DNA from: Rhodamnia argentea
Taxonomy: Eukaryota; Streptophyta; Magnoliopsida; Myrtales; Myrtaceae
Direction of reading: 5' to 3'
Assembly (NCBI RefSeq): GCF_020921035.1
Contig: NC_063151.1
Span: 33,486,934 to 33,550,933 of the forward strand
Length of the DNA stretch: 64,000 bases
Shown here: positions 11,570 to 22,389 of the stretch, piece after piece
Position numbering within the stretch: position 1 is the stretch's first letter
Layout of the letters: each line of letters begins with the position of its first letter
Translations under genes and position numbers: made by a program
Notes under the pieces: generated by a model
The model's database searches: none
The model's input: only the letters and a program-made list of their open reading frames with translations
What the model was told of the DNA's origin: nothing

Positions 11570-12320
11570 GTGGACTTGCGCGTGTGACGAGGGATTCGTC
11601 AATTTTGAAGGCCAGGAGCAATCAGTTATTTGTAGATGATGTTTAAGTTTCCTTTTCCCCACATTTTCCGTTGGGTTTTTCATGTTTGAACTTTTTGGAG
11701 CAGAGGTATTATTTGGTTGGGAGGTATTATACAGTGGCTTTGTGGGCACGATGTTTGATTCTTTTGCTATTCTTGGTCGTAACTAGAAAGTCACGTCTCT
11801 TGTTATTTTATCATTTCCCATTTAACTCCAGTCCTCCATTTTCCTGTCCTTGATTGTTTTCTTTCTCGTTTGTGACCCTCTTCTTGGCCATATTACGTTA
11901 AACTTATCATACAGAGTCCCCCAGTTCAGTGCATAAAACTTGCTCCAGTATGATTTTAGGAGTTAAAAAGGACCGTTGCCTAATGAACGATTCGGTCGGG
12001 GAAACCACTTTCAGATGAAGAAAGGGCACGGAGCGCTGCTGAAGGAGACGGGCGAGCTCAACACGTCATGAAGAGTGGATGCTTGTGCAACTATTTACAC
12101 CGCTGATGAAGCGCGGCGGCACGTTCGGCTGTCTCCAAGCTAAGTCTGGCAAGTGCTCGAACGGTCTCGATAGCTAGCCGCCGGAAAAACAAGTGAAACA
12201 CACGTTGAAATCACGAGGGCTTTCATCCCAAGGATCTGTCCCAAATAGGAGCTTGAATTTCGAAATAACTTGCAACAAATTACAATCTTGTTATGTGGCC
12301 AATGCAGTTTCACAACGAAC
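11570..12320. other. Spacer, nothing recognised
   Basis: Mixed-composition sequence with only short open frames. No family, RNA gene or clear repeat recognised. Confidence 0.35.
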
Positions 12321-12323
12321 GAG

Positions 12324-12524
12324 ACCCTAAAAGAGCCTCTCATTCGTGCCCATTTCTCCTAGTTCATAACACAAAATTGAAGGAATAAATGACTTGAAAA
12401 AAAAATTGTTAGTACGATGCGAAGATTTAATATGTTCTCTGAAAATAAAAAAAAGTTTAGGACGCGCATGGCAATACTTTTGAAGTAGAATTCCACTCCA
12501 AAAGTGCTTTTGGAGCAATCCGTT
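12324..12524 (-). repeat. 200-bp dispersed repeat, copy 1
   Basis: In reverse complement this reads CTAACGGATTGCTCC, then a direct-inverted CCAAAAG/CTTTTGG motif, then CATGCGCGTCCTAAACTT, and ends AGAGAGGCTCTTTTAGG-like. The same sequence occurs in the opposite orientation at 25,456-25,640, with its tail displaced to about 25,860-25,915. One end abuts the large inverted repeat starting at 12,524. No coding capacity, so a non-autonomous element is the likeliest reading. Confidence 0.7.
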
Positions 12525-14446
12525 AGGAGACTAATGATTTCACCATCTCATATGCATTTAAATCAAAAGAAGAATATAGCGGCCGATAGAATACAGTCCT
12601 GCGTGCCTTGAGGTGGAGTTTGAGGTTGCTGAGGTTTATGCATAGAAAGTCGAGCTTCATATTTCTATTTCAAATTGTTTTCTATCATCTCGTAGAGCTG
12701 ACAAATGTTGTCTCTCCATTCTCTCTCTCACCTTCCATAGCATCTTTCTTTTGGCCTGAAATTCTTTATCACTTCCAAATTCCTTTCCTCACGGGTGGAT
12801 GCGACCACCCCGGCTTTTATATCCATGTGGTTCTACTTAAAAAAATCAAAATTGACGAGAGTTTTATTAAACAAACATGGAGCAGTGATTTGTCAAAAAA
12901 TTAAATAGATTAGAGATTGCTCGGATAAAAATATACATATGCGAGTAGCCATTAATGGCTAGACTTCGCATATTTCTTTTTGCTCACTTTTCATATGCTT
13001 GAAATTCTATTTCTGATATTCCGTCGTCAAATGTCTTTCCTAACCATCTTGGGCCATAACCGCCACGCCTTTTAGGGTTATATGGCTCAACTAAAGGAAA
13101 AAAAAACAATAGATAGATATCCGTGAGTGTTATATGGCTCAACTAAGGGGGAAAAAAAACAACGGAATTAAATCATAGACTCTTGCTAAGATAAAATAAA
13201 TATACATGTAGCGGTAGTACACGCTCAAAACGTCAAGGTTTGCTCTTAAAGCGTTAGCTTGATCCAAAGAGATCCTAGATCCAAAGCGTCAACCATAAAT
13301 GGTCGAGGTAGAGTAGATCTTCATTGTGGCTTCTTCTGGGCTGTGCAAAAAGCAATATATAAATTGCAATTGATCTTTTTTTTACAATGTGGTCGTGAGC
13401 TTCATGACTGCCACTGTCTGTTTGAGCTTGAAACATGATAAAGTTAGTTCATTTGTTTCCTCGCCGAGCATATTACCGAGGCCGGTGCTATACCCTGTAC
13501 TCTCCATGCGCTCATCTCGTGTTCCATTACTAAACAGACAGACAGTGGCAATCATGAAGCTCACGACCACATTGTAAAAAAAAGATCAATTGCAACTTAT
13601 ATGTTCCTTTTCGCACAACCCGGAAGAAGCCACAACGAATATCTACTCTGCCTCGACCATTTATGGTATCTAAGATCTCTTTGGATCAAGCTAATGCTCT
13701 AAGAGCAAACCTTAACATTTTGAACATGTACTACTGCTGTATGTATATTTATTTTATCTTAACAATAGTCTATGATTTAATTCTGTTGTTTTTTTCCCCT
13801 CATTTGAGCCATATAACGCTTATAGATCTCTATCTATTTTTTTTTTTCCCTCGGTTGGGCCATATAACTCTAAAAGGCGTAGAGGTCATGACCCAAGATG
13901 GCTAGGAAAGAAATTTGACGACGGAATATCAGAAATAGAATTTCAGGCGTATGAAATGCAAGCAAAAAGAAAGATGCGAAGTCCCGCCAATGATAATAGC
14001 TACTCGCGTATGTATATTTGTATCTTAGCAATCTCTAATCTATTTAATTTTTTGACAAATCATTGCTTCATGTTTGTTTAACAAAACTCCCGTCAATTTT
14101 GATTTTTTTAAGTAGAACCACATGGATATAAAAGCCGGGATGGTCGCAGCCACCCGTTAGGAAAGGAATTTGGAAGTGATAAAGAATTTCCGGCCAAAAG
14201 AAAGATGCTAAAGGAAGGTGAGAGAAGTAAGAAGAGAGAGAGTGAATGGAGAGACAGCATTTGTCAGCTCTACGAGATGATAGAGAACAATTTGAAACAG
14301 AAATATGAAGCTCGACTTTCTATGCACAAACCTCAGCAACCTCAAACTCCACCTCAAGGCAAGCTAGCTAGGATTGTATTCTATCAGTCACTATATTCTT
14401 CTTTTAATTTAAATGCATATGAGATGATGAAATCATTAGTCTCCTT
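12524..14446. repeat. 1.9-kb inverted repeat, two arms of about 0.9 kb
   Basis: The left arm, about 12,524-13,425, is mirrored by the right arm, about 13,532-14,446, with a loop of about 106 bp. Examples: GGTGGAGTTTGAGGTTGCTG at about 12,611 pairs with CAACCTCAAACTCCACC at about 14,338, and GGTCGTGAGCTTCATGA at 13,391 pairs with TCATGAAGCTCACGACC near 13,555. By eye the arms agree at about 90 percent over most of their length with small indels, so the duplication is not brand new. Both arms carry fragments of open frame (for example QLYEMIENNLKQKYEARL on the right arm, +) that match no family I know. No target duplication was found. If transcribed across, it would fold into a long hairpin. 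Confidence 0.9.
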
Positions 14447-14449
14447 ATT

Positions 14450-14845
14450 CTCTTACCAAGCACAATGTTACAGTTGGCAACTTCCTCCCGATAACCATTC
14501 CTACCTTCCTTTAAAAGCTTCAACTTTTCACCATAGGCTTGCTCTCCTTTGTCAGTTTCTTCCAAGAGAGATGACTCGGGAATGGTGCGATGGGTAATAG
14601 GATGCCTGAAAATAGAGCAATGAAAATTTTAGACCAAGAGATATTACCATATAAGGAGAAGCATTACTCGACCATCTTGGAATATTCAATGCATTAGCTA
14701 GCTTCATAAGGGAAATCATAATATCCTTAATTGGTTGGCATCACGTCAATTATGTTTCCAACATTGAATTTGTACTACATAGGAAGAGGAAGTTCCTTTT
14801 CCTTGGCAAAGCACAATCCATCGCTTTGGCACTTGGAAAAACTAT
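14450..14845. other. Spacer between the inverted repeat and the tandem array
   Basis: No gene, RNA or repeat recognised beyond short open frames continuing out of the inverted repeat. Confidence 0.35.
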
Positions 14846-14846
14846 A

Positions 14847-16325
14847 AGTACTGTATGAGCCATTTGCTGAATGTGAATTCAGAGCTTCCCTAGCCAGTGC
14901 ATGAGTTGCCTCACAATAAAATCTTAACCAGCATACAGAGGTCTAAAGATAAACAGGAACAAAGTACCAACTACATCAAGTGCTACTCCATTTAAGGCTC
15001 AAGGGAAGATTGCAACTTCATGCAGGAGCATAGGAGAATATTTTAAATTATTCATTTTTTGAGTACGGTAGTTGAGTTTCGTTCTGTTGTTGGGTTCCTT
15101 TTTGGTTCTTTCTTATGTTTAAAGAGTCCAAGTGGTACTAGTTTTACTTCCTAAGGTAGGAATCCTACTAATAAAGGGTCTTTATGCCTATTCATTAGTC
15201 TTGAAAGGCTGTTTTCACATTAGAGAGCATTCTTCATTGTTGGGTACAGTTTCTCTCAAGGGACTTGTTCTTTCTTATTTGATATACACAATCAATTCCT
15301 TGCTGAATTTCCTGCTTAATCATACTGTTAACTTGCCTCTATCTTTTCATCTAAAGTTATTATTTGGTTTTTCTATTAATGACTAGTAAGTACTGTATGA
15401 GCCATTTGCTGAATGTGAATTCAGAGCTTCCCCAGCCAGTGCATGAGTTGCCTCACATCTTTAGATGTTAACTAGCCTACAGAGATCTAAATAGATAAAC
15501 AGGAACAAAGTACCAACTACAGTTAGTGCTATCTCCATTTAAGGTCCAAGAGAAGATTGCAACTTGATTAGTCTTGAAAGGTTGTTTTCAGATTAGAGAG
15601 TATTCTTCATTGTTGGGTACAATTTCTCTAAGGGGACTTGTTCTTTCTTATTCGATATACACAATCAATTCTTTGCTGAATTTCCTGCTTAATCATACTG
15701 TTAGCTTGCCTCTATCTTTTAATCTAAAGTTTTTTTTCTTTTTTCTTTTTCTATTAATGACTAATAAGTACCGCATGACCCATTTGCTGAAAGTGAATTC
15801 AGAGCTTCCCTAGCCAGTGCATGAGTTGCCTCACAATAAAATCTTTAGATGTTAACCAGCCTGGAGAGATCTAAATAGTTAAACACCAACAAAGTACCAA
15901 CTACAATAAGTGCTATCTCCATTTAAGGCAAAAGAGAAGACTGCAACTTGATTAGTCTTGATGCATGAGCATAGAAGAATATTTTAACTTATTTATTTTT
16001 CGAGTACAGTAGTTTGAGTTTCATTCTGTTGTTGGGTTCTTTTTTGGTTCTTTCTTATGTTTTAAGAGTTCAAGTGGTACTAGTTTTACTTCCTAAGGTA
16101 GGAACCCTACTAATAAAGGGTCATTATGCCTATTCATTAGTCTGGAAAGGTTGAATTCAGATTAGAGAGTATTCTTCATTGTCGGGTACAGTCACTCAAG
16201 GGACTTGTTCTTTCTTATTCGATATACACAATCAATTCATTGCTGAATTTCCTGCTTAATCATACTGTTAGCTTGACTCTATCTTTTAATCTAAAGTTAT
16301 TGTTTGCTTTTTATATTAATTACTA
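14847..16325 (+). repeat. Tandem array of about 540-bp units, three copies
   Basis: Units begin with a GTACTGTATGAGCCATTTGC-like motif at about 14,847, 15,387 and 15,765. The first and third units are about 540-560 bp. The second is about 378 bp because it lacks a roughly 160-bp segment present in the others (ATTTTAAATTATTCATTTTT through GTCCAAGTGGTACTAG). All share TTGTTCTTTCTTAT and CACAATCAATTC blocks. Several open frames of 80 codons repeat from unit to unit, but the encoded peptides are hydrophobic and unrecognised. They are probably not genes. Confidence 0.85.
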
Positions 16326-17078
16326 AAAGACAGGCCATTCCTATGTCATTTATTCAAGACATTGCGTTGTTTTATGAACTTTTTATGCAGGGGACGATGA
16401 GAACTGGCTCGTTTTCGTTGCAAATCCAAAGTCCTTCCCTAGCAAGGACAAACTTATCTCGAGTTCCATAGAGATACTTGCCAAGGTGGTTGGGAGGTCA
16501 ATGGTTGTGTGTTGGTTCTTGAGTGTTGCGTGTTCGGTGTTGGTTCTTAGTCATTGCTAATCTCTTTCATTTCGTCTAATCACTACTGCAGGGAGCAAGC
16601 GAGACATAGAATCTATTCAATCGCAATACGCAGCTATTTTTTCCTTGGGTTCAGGGCATATGTGCCCAAGCATCTTCTGGCCAAACTCCAGAGTAAGATT
16701 AGAGTTAAATTTTTATGAAGCGACGGTAGCGAATCAGTTATACCTGTTAATTAGTGCTGTTTTTGTTAAACAGATCTGCCATGGGTAGGAGTTGGCGTAA
16801 GATGTCTCCGTCTGGACACCATCCATTGAAAGATGGGCTTGCTGCAACTAACTTTTTTGCTCGTCATGCTCTCCTGTGAAGCAGTGAAGCAACAGTGAGA
16901 TAACATAGGTTCCTTACAAATGTAACAGAGATAGTATAACTGTCAAGGGTACTCCAGAAAGTCTAGATATTTTGGCTCAAAAGGAGACTCCATAGGGATG
17001 CATACAGTCAGCATCAATGCTCTAGGGTAAAGATTCAGCGAATTTCCAGGTAAATGAAGTATTCAAACCTGACACATG
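16326..17078. other. Spacer with an exon-like + strand stretch
   Basis: After a TTTATGCAG acceptor-like site the + strand at 16,392-16,500 reads without stops (DDENWLVFVANPKSFPSKDK), but I recognise no family and see no continuing exons. Around 16,830-16,880 a segment resembles 21,920-21,965 in the IDM1-like remnant (GATGGGCTTGCTGCAACTA), showing a local partial duplication. Confidence 0.4.
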
Positions 17079-17086
17079 CCGCAGAC

Positions 17087-17336
17087 TAGAGGTGGCCAAA
17101 TGGACCCGTGGGCCCGGAACCGGCCCGTTGACCGGCCGGAACCGCCGGTTCCGACCCGTTTTTTTTTTTTTTTTAAAGGGAGGAGGCCAGGTGAAAAGAG
17201 CAATTGGGCCTTGGAACCGGCGGTTCCAAACCGAAACCGGCCCGGAACCGGCTGTTCCAAACACGGAACCGGAACCGGCCCTTCAAGGGCCGGTTCTGGT
17301 TCCACCTTTTTTAGGAACCGGAACCGGCCATGTCTA
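17087..17336. mobile_element. 250-bp hAT-like non-autonomous element with 8-bp target duplication
   Basis: Begins TAGAGGTGGCC and ends with the inverse of TAGACATGGCC, giving 11-bp imperfect terminal inverted repeats (9 of 11 match). It is flanked by a perfect 8-bp direct repeat CCGCAGAC at 17,079-17,086 and 17,337-17,344, the target-site size of hAT transposons. The interior is packed with GGAACCGG and CCGGTTCC sub-repeats and a T tract, with no transposase. The subterminal repeats fit hAT transposase binding arrays. It lies just downstream of the IDM1-like remnant. Confidence 0.88.
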
Positions 17337-19509
17337 CCGCAGACACATGCAGCAGATCTTAACTCGTCATCTTTCTCCCTTGAGAAAGTTAAGCCTTGCA
17401 AAATCTGACCTAAATATCACCAAGAAAAGGAATGACAATTAATTAGAACGGTATGGAGCAAATACGGAGATACCTCATTGGGGTGGACAATGCATGACAA
17501 GAAGTCTCACAAAGTAAACCCAGAAAGTTGAATATGTTTAAGCTTTGCAAGTAAAAGAATAGGAAGAGCGAGACAAGCAAACTTACCCCCAATTATATAG
17601 AACATGAGGTATCCTATCTATTCCTGTTCTTGGGTTCAGCGTGGAGACAAAACATTCCTCCATTATAGTCAGAGCAACAGCCAGTTTCGAGTTGCATCCT
17701 GCCTTAAGAGCAAACCCTTTGGCAGAACGAACCTTCTGGTCATCGTGAATGCATCTAAGCAGAGTCCAATAGAACCCATCTTCAATATGGTTAGCGAGAC
17801 CAATACGAGAATGAAGACCAGAGTAAACCTATCCGCAGAGTTGACATATATGTCAGTCAAAGCAAACAGAATTGGAAGACAGAGAGCGTTTATAACCTTT
17901 TCGACAGATTAGGCAACCTCATAAAATCTCTCATAAATCTAATAACGCAGCGAAATGGCAAGGTAGCTTGTCTCTTTGAAGATAATATTCTCTTTTTTGG
18001 GTCCAAACAAAGTCGTACTTGAAGGATAAGCCATGTTTGAAAGAGGCACTAAATTCAAAACAAAATGAGCGGTAGAAAACTAGGTGCTCATTACCTCATG
18101 ACAACCTTCACCACAAAACCAGCCGTCAGTTATCTCCAGGTCTACATTCTTTTCCTTCATGCATGACTCATGATCTGTTCATACAATCATTGTTATCAAA
18201 TGAAGTGCTTAAATTAGACTTAAAAAGTTGCCAGGAGAGGCGTCACGGATTGAATAAATATACCAGTCCACGATAAATGTACTTTTTAAAAGTAGACATT
18301 TATAATTGTTGCTGTATGGATCAATAATGGAACGAAAGATTCAAGCATATTTGAGTCTTCAAAATGACCAATGAAGAGAATACTCAAACCAAACAACACT
18401 AACGAGGTATATTTTTTGCTCACCCGGAGATAGTTTTGTTCAAGCTCCAGACTTAATGCAAAAGACTGTACACAGTCGTTTCACCAGCAGAATTAGCATT
18501 ATTTCGACCTAAGTGCCATTCATTGTAGCAACCAAGTTCCTAAGGACGGACAGAACTGCATTTAAGCTATTTTTCTTGAAAAATTAAAATAAAACTATCC
18601 CTGAAGATGATAGCGTTCTCTTTTTATGTGTAAACCAGTCCTGCTAGACAAGCCCACCTCCAAAGACTAAGCTAATATACCTATTTCACAATTCAACTGA
18701 ATCATTAAAGTTTCCATCAATTTTCCAGTTGTTTCCAAACAAACAGAGAACAAGACATTCGATAACAACAGTTTGGAATTATTAACTTATCAACAACTAA
18801 TCAGTGACAAACCCCAGCTTAGAATTCACATGATTACTGAAGCTCATTCATCCAGTGTCAAACATTTAACAGCTATTCAACTGTTCTCGAAAAATTGAAG
18901 CTTTGGCTCGACATTTAAATCCCAAATCAGTCTAGGTTCTAATCAATGCGTAATATTTTTAGATCCACGCACATCACAAAAACCACAACTAAAAGAGAAG
19001 AAATCTGTATTACATTTGTTTTCACACTGCAAACACTTCAGCGCATCATTAGGCTTAAACTCCTCGCCTCTATAGCTGGAACTTGTATATGAACATACTT
19101 TGATATAAGTAAAGTTCCTGATCGTGGTATATGTTTGCTTGGCCAAAAAGAGAGGATTTGTTATGAGGTTGTACACCTTGTCATTCCACAGTTTTAAAGG
19201 GCAGGAGTTGAGGAACCAACCAAAGAAGCAAATGTGTAACAGACACATGACATACCTCTGTCAGCAAGCGAGCTTGATGGAAAGTAGAGGGACAGTTGTC
19301 ATAGCAAATCAATTCACCCCCATCACCACAGATTCCACAAGAATCATCATTTGGATCATTGTTGTCAACTTGCACATTCGGCCTTCCACTTTTCCCCAAC
19401 TCATATTCAGAAGACCAGGCCTCAAGTACACACAAGGCAAATGGCCCACCTGATTCCATGAAAAGGTTCAAGCATGGACGATTCTTCTTGAACCCTGCAT
19501 GAACCTTGA

Positions 19510-19671
19510 ATTGAGAAACTGATAGCACCATAGTACAGCACCCGCAAATGATACCATTCCAAGTGACCTTACCATCCTTCTTCACGGTATTGTGAGAAAC
19601 TGATAGCACCATAGTACAGCACCCACAAATGATGCCATTCCAAGTGACCTCACCATCCTTCTTCCCGGTAT
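19510..19671 (-). repeat. 81-bp tandem duplication inside the IDM1-like exon
   Basis: Two adjacent copies of 81 bp, about 95 percent identical, each encoding KDG(K/E)VTWNGIICGCC and MVLSVS. The length is a multiple of three, so the reading frame is kept; normal family members have one copy. Confidence 0.9.
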
Positions 19672-20155
19672 TGTCTTTAAGATCACGTTATTGGATAACA
19701 TCATTAAGAGAAATTACTCCAGAATTTATCAACCATGACAACACAGTTCTAGCACCTAGCAAGGAACTCCCATCCATTGAGGGCTTGCCCCCCTTCCCGA
19801 AATTCCTCGGAAGCAACCTGCATGCACCCTTCTGCCTCTTCAGCATCCTTCTAGCCCTTTGTCTGCGACACTTGGTTTAGGTGTAGATTTGGAAGCACTT
19901 CCACCAACTCTTGGTTTTTCATTGTCGCTGAGACAAGCAGCACACCATCTTCGATATCACACTTTCTTTTCTTTGATCTATTTTCCGAAGTGTCATCGGT
20001 TTGCTTGCTTGCATCATCCGAAGAAGCTTGATTTTGCTCCTCCTGCTCGAGTAGCTCAAGCCTCAGTTGAGCTACAATAAAAAAACGGGAGACATGGCCA
20101 GGGCGACGGCTGCCCTCGCCGGCGTCCGCGAGGCCGGTCCTCGCTCGGGCAGAGC

Positions 20156-20931
20156 GAGAAAATATTGCGTACCCAGGGGTAACGCTGACGTGGTCCTCAT
20201 CGCCACTCATCCTGCGACGCGTGTCGCACGGGCCCATCAATATTAAAAAGAAAAATTTCTCTCTTCACGAACCCCTTTTTTCTCCCTGTCTTACCCCATC
20301 TCTCCTCCGCCTGACCTCGATGACTGGCGCACTGCTCGGGATGAGCGGCTGAAGGTTCATCCATCGCCGTCGTCGGCGTCCTTCGGGCAGATCAGATCGG
20401 CTCTGTCAGCGATGGCGGCGAGGGAGGACTGCTCGAGTCCTTGATGAAGCTGAGGGCGACGACAAGGGGAGGGATGAGGGCTCTCAAATTTGCAGGTGCC
20501 ATGGCCTCTCGCGCTCGAGCTTTAGCTTTGGGTTCGCCGGCCACCGGAAAAGCTGCCTTTGGCCATGGCTGCTCGAGCTCGACTCGAGCAGCCATGGCCG
20601 CTCGAGCTCGGCTTCGGCCATCTTCGTGAGGCGCACGAAGGGAAAGGGATCAATTGGCGGCGAGCCCGTTGCCGGAGACTCCGAATCATGCTTTCCGCCG
20701 CAGCGGGCAATGGCGGTGGCTCAAGCTCGAGGTCGGAGAAGGGAAAAGGGGTCAGGCGGAGGAGAGAGGGGGTGGGAGGTCGGAGAGGTCGGAGAGGTCA
20801 CGAGGAGGAGAGACGGGGAAGAGAGAGGAGAGTTTCTTTTTCTGAAAAGTGGGCCCCTGCGACACGTGTCGCACGATGGGTGGAGTAGGTATTTGCTGAT
20901 GTGGTTCTCCGACGGTACCTAATATTTTCTC
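20156..20931. mobile_element. TIR element with about 80-bp terminal inverted repeats
   Basis: The left terminus (20,156-20,235) begins GAGAAAATATTGCGTACC and ends CGACGCGTGTCGCACGGGCC. The right terminus (20,851-20,931) in reverse begins GAGAAAATATTAGGTACC and ends CGACACGTGTCGCAGGGGCC. Long TIRs starting with GAGA suggest a Mutator-like non-autonomous element, but no 9-bp target duplication could be matched. A GC-rich stretch at 20,085-20,155 may belong to it or be a separate insertion. The interior is GC-rich and purine-rich, with a perfect 17-bp inverted repeat at 20,561-20,599 (GGCCATGGCTGCTCGAG on each side of a 5-base loop). It sits within the IDM1-like remnant. Confidence 0.72.
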
Positions 20932-21972
20932 CTTGCCATCCACACCCACATGGGACACTGCTCTGAATCCTTCAAGGGCAACACTTAAAACACTTTCTGA
21001 ATAAGCAGGATAATAATACAGGGCATGGCCAGATGAAGTGCCACCACCAGGACCAGGAGCTACTTAAAACACTTGCAGATTTTGCTCCCTCGAGAGTAAT
21101 GTACAGTTGCATTGGTAGTTTGAATGATAGGAGGGACGCCACTATCAGCCCTACGAAAAAACACCCCAGTCAAAAAAGTCAGACGACTCCCAACAGTTAT
21201 TTGCAATGCCATATCCCGAGGAAAAGCCACTGCTGGATTGCTTTGCAGAAGCAAAGCAGTGCCCATCAACATCCGTCACCTCACTTCCGCAGGCCCGAGA
21301 TGAATCACCAAGGAAACCTGAAATTTGGCTCGCAGTGAACAGGTCTACACAGATATCATTTTTATTCGCGGCCGGAGCAGCACGTCTTTTCCTGTTCCTG
21401 TCGGTGAGCAAAACTTGGTCTTTCTTGTACTTCTTCACCGTTTATTAGGATACCAATCTTCTTATCAATGAACATGACCGCCACAAAGGGATCTAAGAGA
21501 TTCCGGCGATGAGCCAATGAGTAGGACAATTCTGATTGATTTACTTCTTTCTCAATATTCGACAACAACTTTGTCAAATCCCACAGGAAAAAACTGAAAT
21601 CATTCCATTCTTTACTCTCATCTTCCTGCACCAAAGAACATTGATTGGCCAGTGACATTTGGCCACATGATACCCACGCTTTAGAGAATTCACGGAATGA
21701 CCTCCCCGCAGATGATCGAAATTTGTACTCCGTGTAACTTTTACTAGGTCTTTGATGCATGGTGATAAGCCATCCTGCTGCATAAGTAAGTGAAAAGCAT
21801 GTTGATGGAGAAAACTTCGAGGCTCCTTCGCAATGGAAGAACCGTCAGATACACTAAGTTGGGAAAAATCACAAGCAATTGGCCTTTTGTCAGCATGTAG
21901 GGGACTTCTCGGCAACGTTGGCAGATGGGCTTGCTGCAACTATTCTATCTGCAATGCTCTCCTGCGAAGCAG

Positions 21973-22226
21973 GTGAAGTAATAGCTTTCTTTACAACAAA
22001 TTTCATACTACCATTACAATTTGAACGTGTAAATCTACAGTTTGAACTACTAGTATTTCCCACACAGGCTTCATTAGATACACTACATTAAGAACCTCCT
22101 TAAGCAAACGTGAAGCAAGAGCTCTCTTTACAGCAAATTCCAGACTACCATATCTGTAAATCCACAGTTTGAAGTACTAGCATTTCCCACACAAGCTTTC
22201 ATTAGATGCACTATATTAAGAAGCTC
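21973..22226. repeat. Degenerate tandem repeat, about 120-135 bp twice
   Basis: Two neighbouring blocks share AATCTACAGTTTGAACTACT / AATCCACAGTTTGAAGTACT, then AGCATTTCCCACACAAGC-like sequence and AAGCTCCTTAAGCAAA-like ends. They lie just upstream of the first readable IDM1-like block. Confidence 0.75.
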
Positions 22227-22389
22227 CTTAAGCAAAAGTCTCAGTCAAGCCCACGTAAGGAGCAAAGGATAAGCCGTCACAGCATTGGGAAAAAGTTGGA
22301 AAACTTCCTTAAATGACACCGAGAAATCGCCATATGCTGATATTTCTAGATGCCTATTTAAGCTTGTCAGAAGACATTGATGAGAAAAC

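Larger units (their letters stand above)
17585..21940 (-). pseudogene. IDM1-like PHD-finger/GNAT histone acetyltransferase, decayed
   Basis: Remnant of a plant IDM1-like chromatin regulator; intact members read histone and DNA marks through PHD fingers and acetylate H3. Blocks in order on the minus strand: N-terminal region about 21,930-21,450 (GRSFREFSKAWVSCGQM, WNDFSFFLWDLTKLLSN, LLDPFVAV) and 21,440-21,080 (NDICVDLFTASQISGFLG); about 20,075-19,890 (SKKRKCDIEDGVLL); 19,880-19,270 (GARTVLSWLINSGVISLND, VTWNGIICGCC, FKVHAGFKKNRPCLNLFMES, then the PHD finger CGICGDGGELICYDNCPSTFHQ); about 19,090-19,020 (ALKCLQCENKC); 18,185-18,095 (DGWFCGEGCHE); and 17,880-17,585 (the GNAT-linked block CNSKLAVALTIMEECF). 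Defects: a TAA in place of the usual Tyr in VIQYRDLKD near 19,685, an 81-bp tandem duplication at 19,510-19,671, frame changes near 21,740, and a 776-bp TIR element at 20,156-20,931. The rest of the acetyltransferase domain was not found to the left. Confidence 0.82.

Noticed and set aside
13382-13577. Overlapping 62-codon frames on both strands starting with the same residues
   Set aside because: They are the two arms of the inverted repeat read from either side, not genes.
14847-16325. CRISPR-like or leucine-rich-repeat array
   Set aside because: Units are hundreds of bases long with no regular short repeats or spacers, and this is plant nuclear DNA.
20392-20958. GC-rich open frames in several directions within the TIR element
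   Set aside because: Low-complexity Arg/Ala/Gly products explained by composition; no domain seen.
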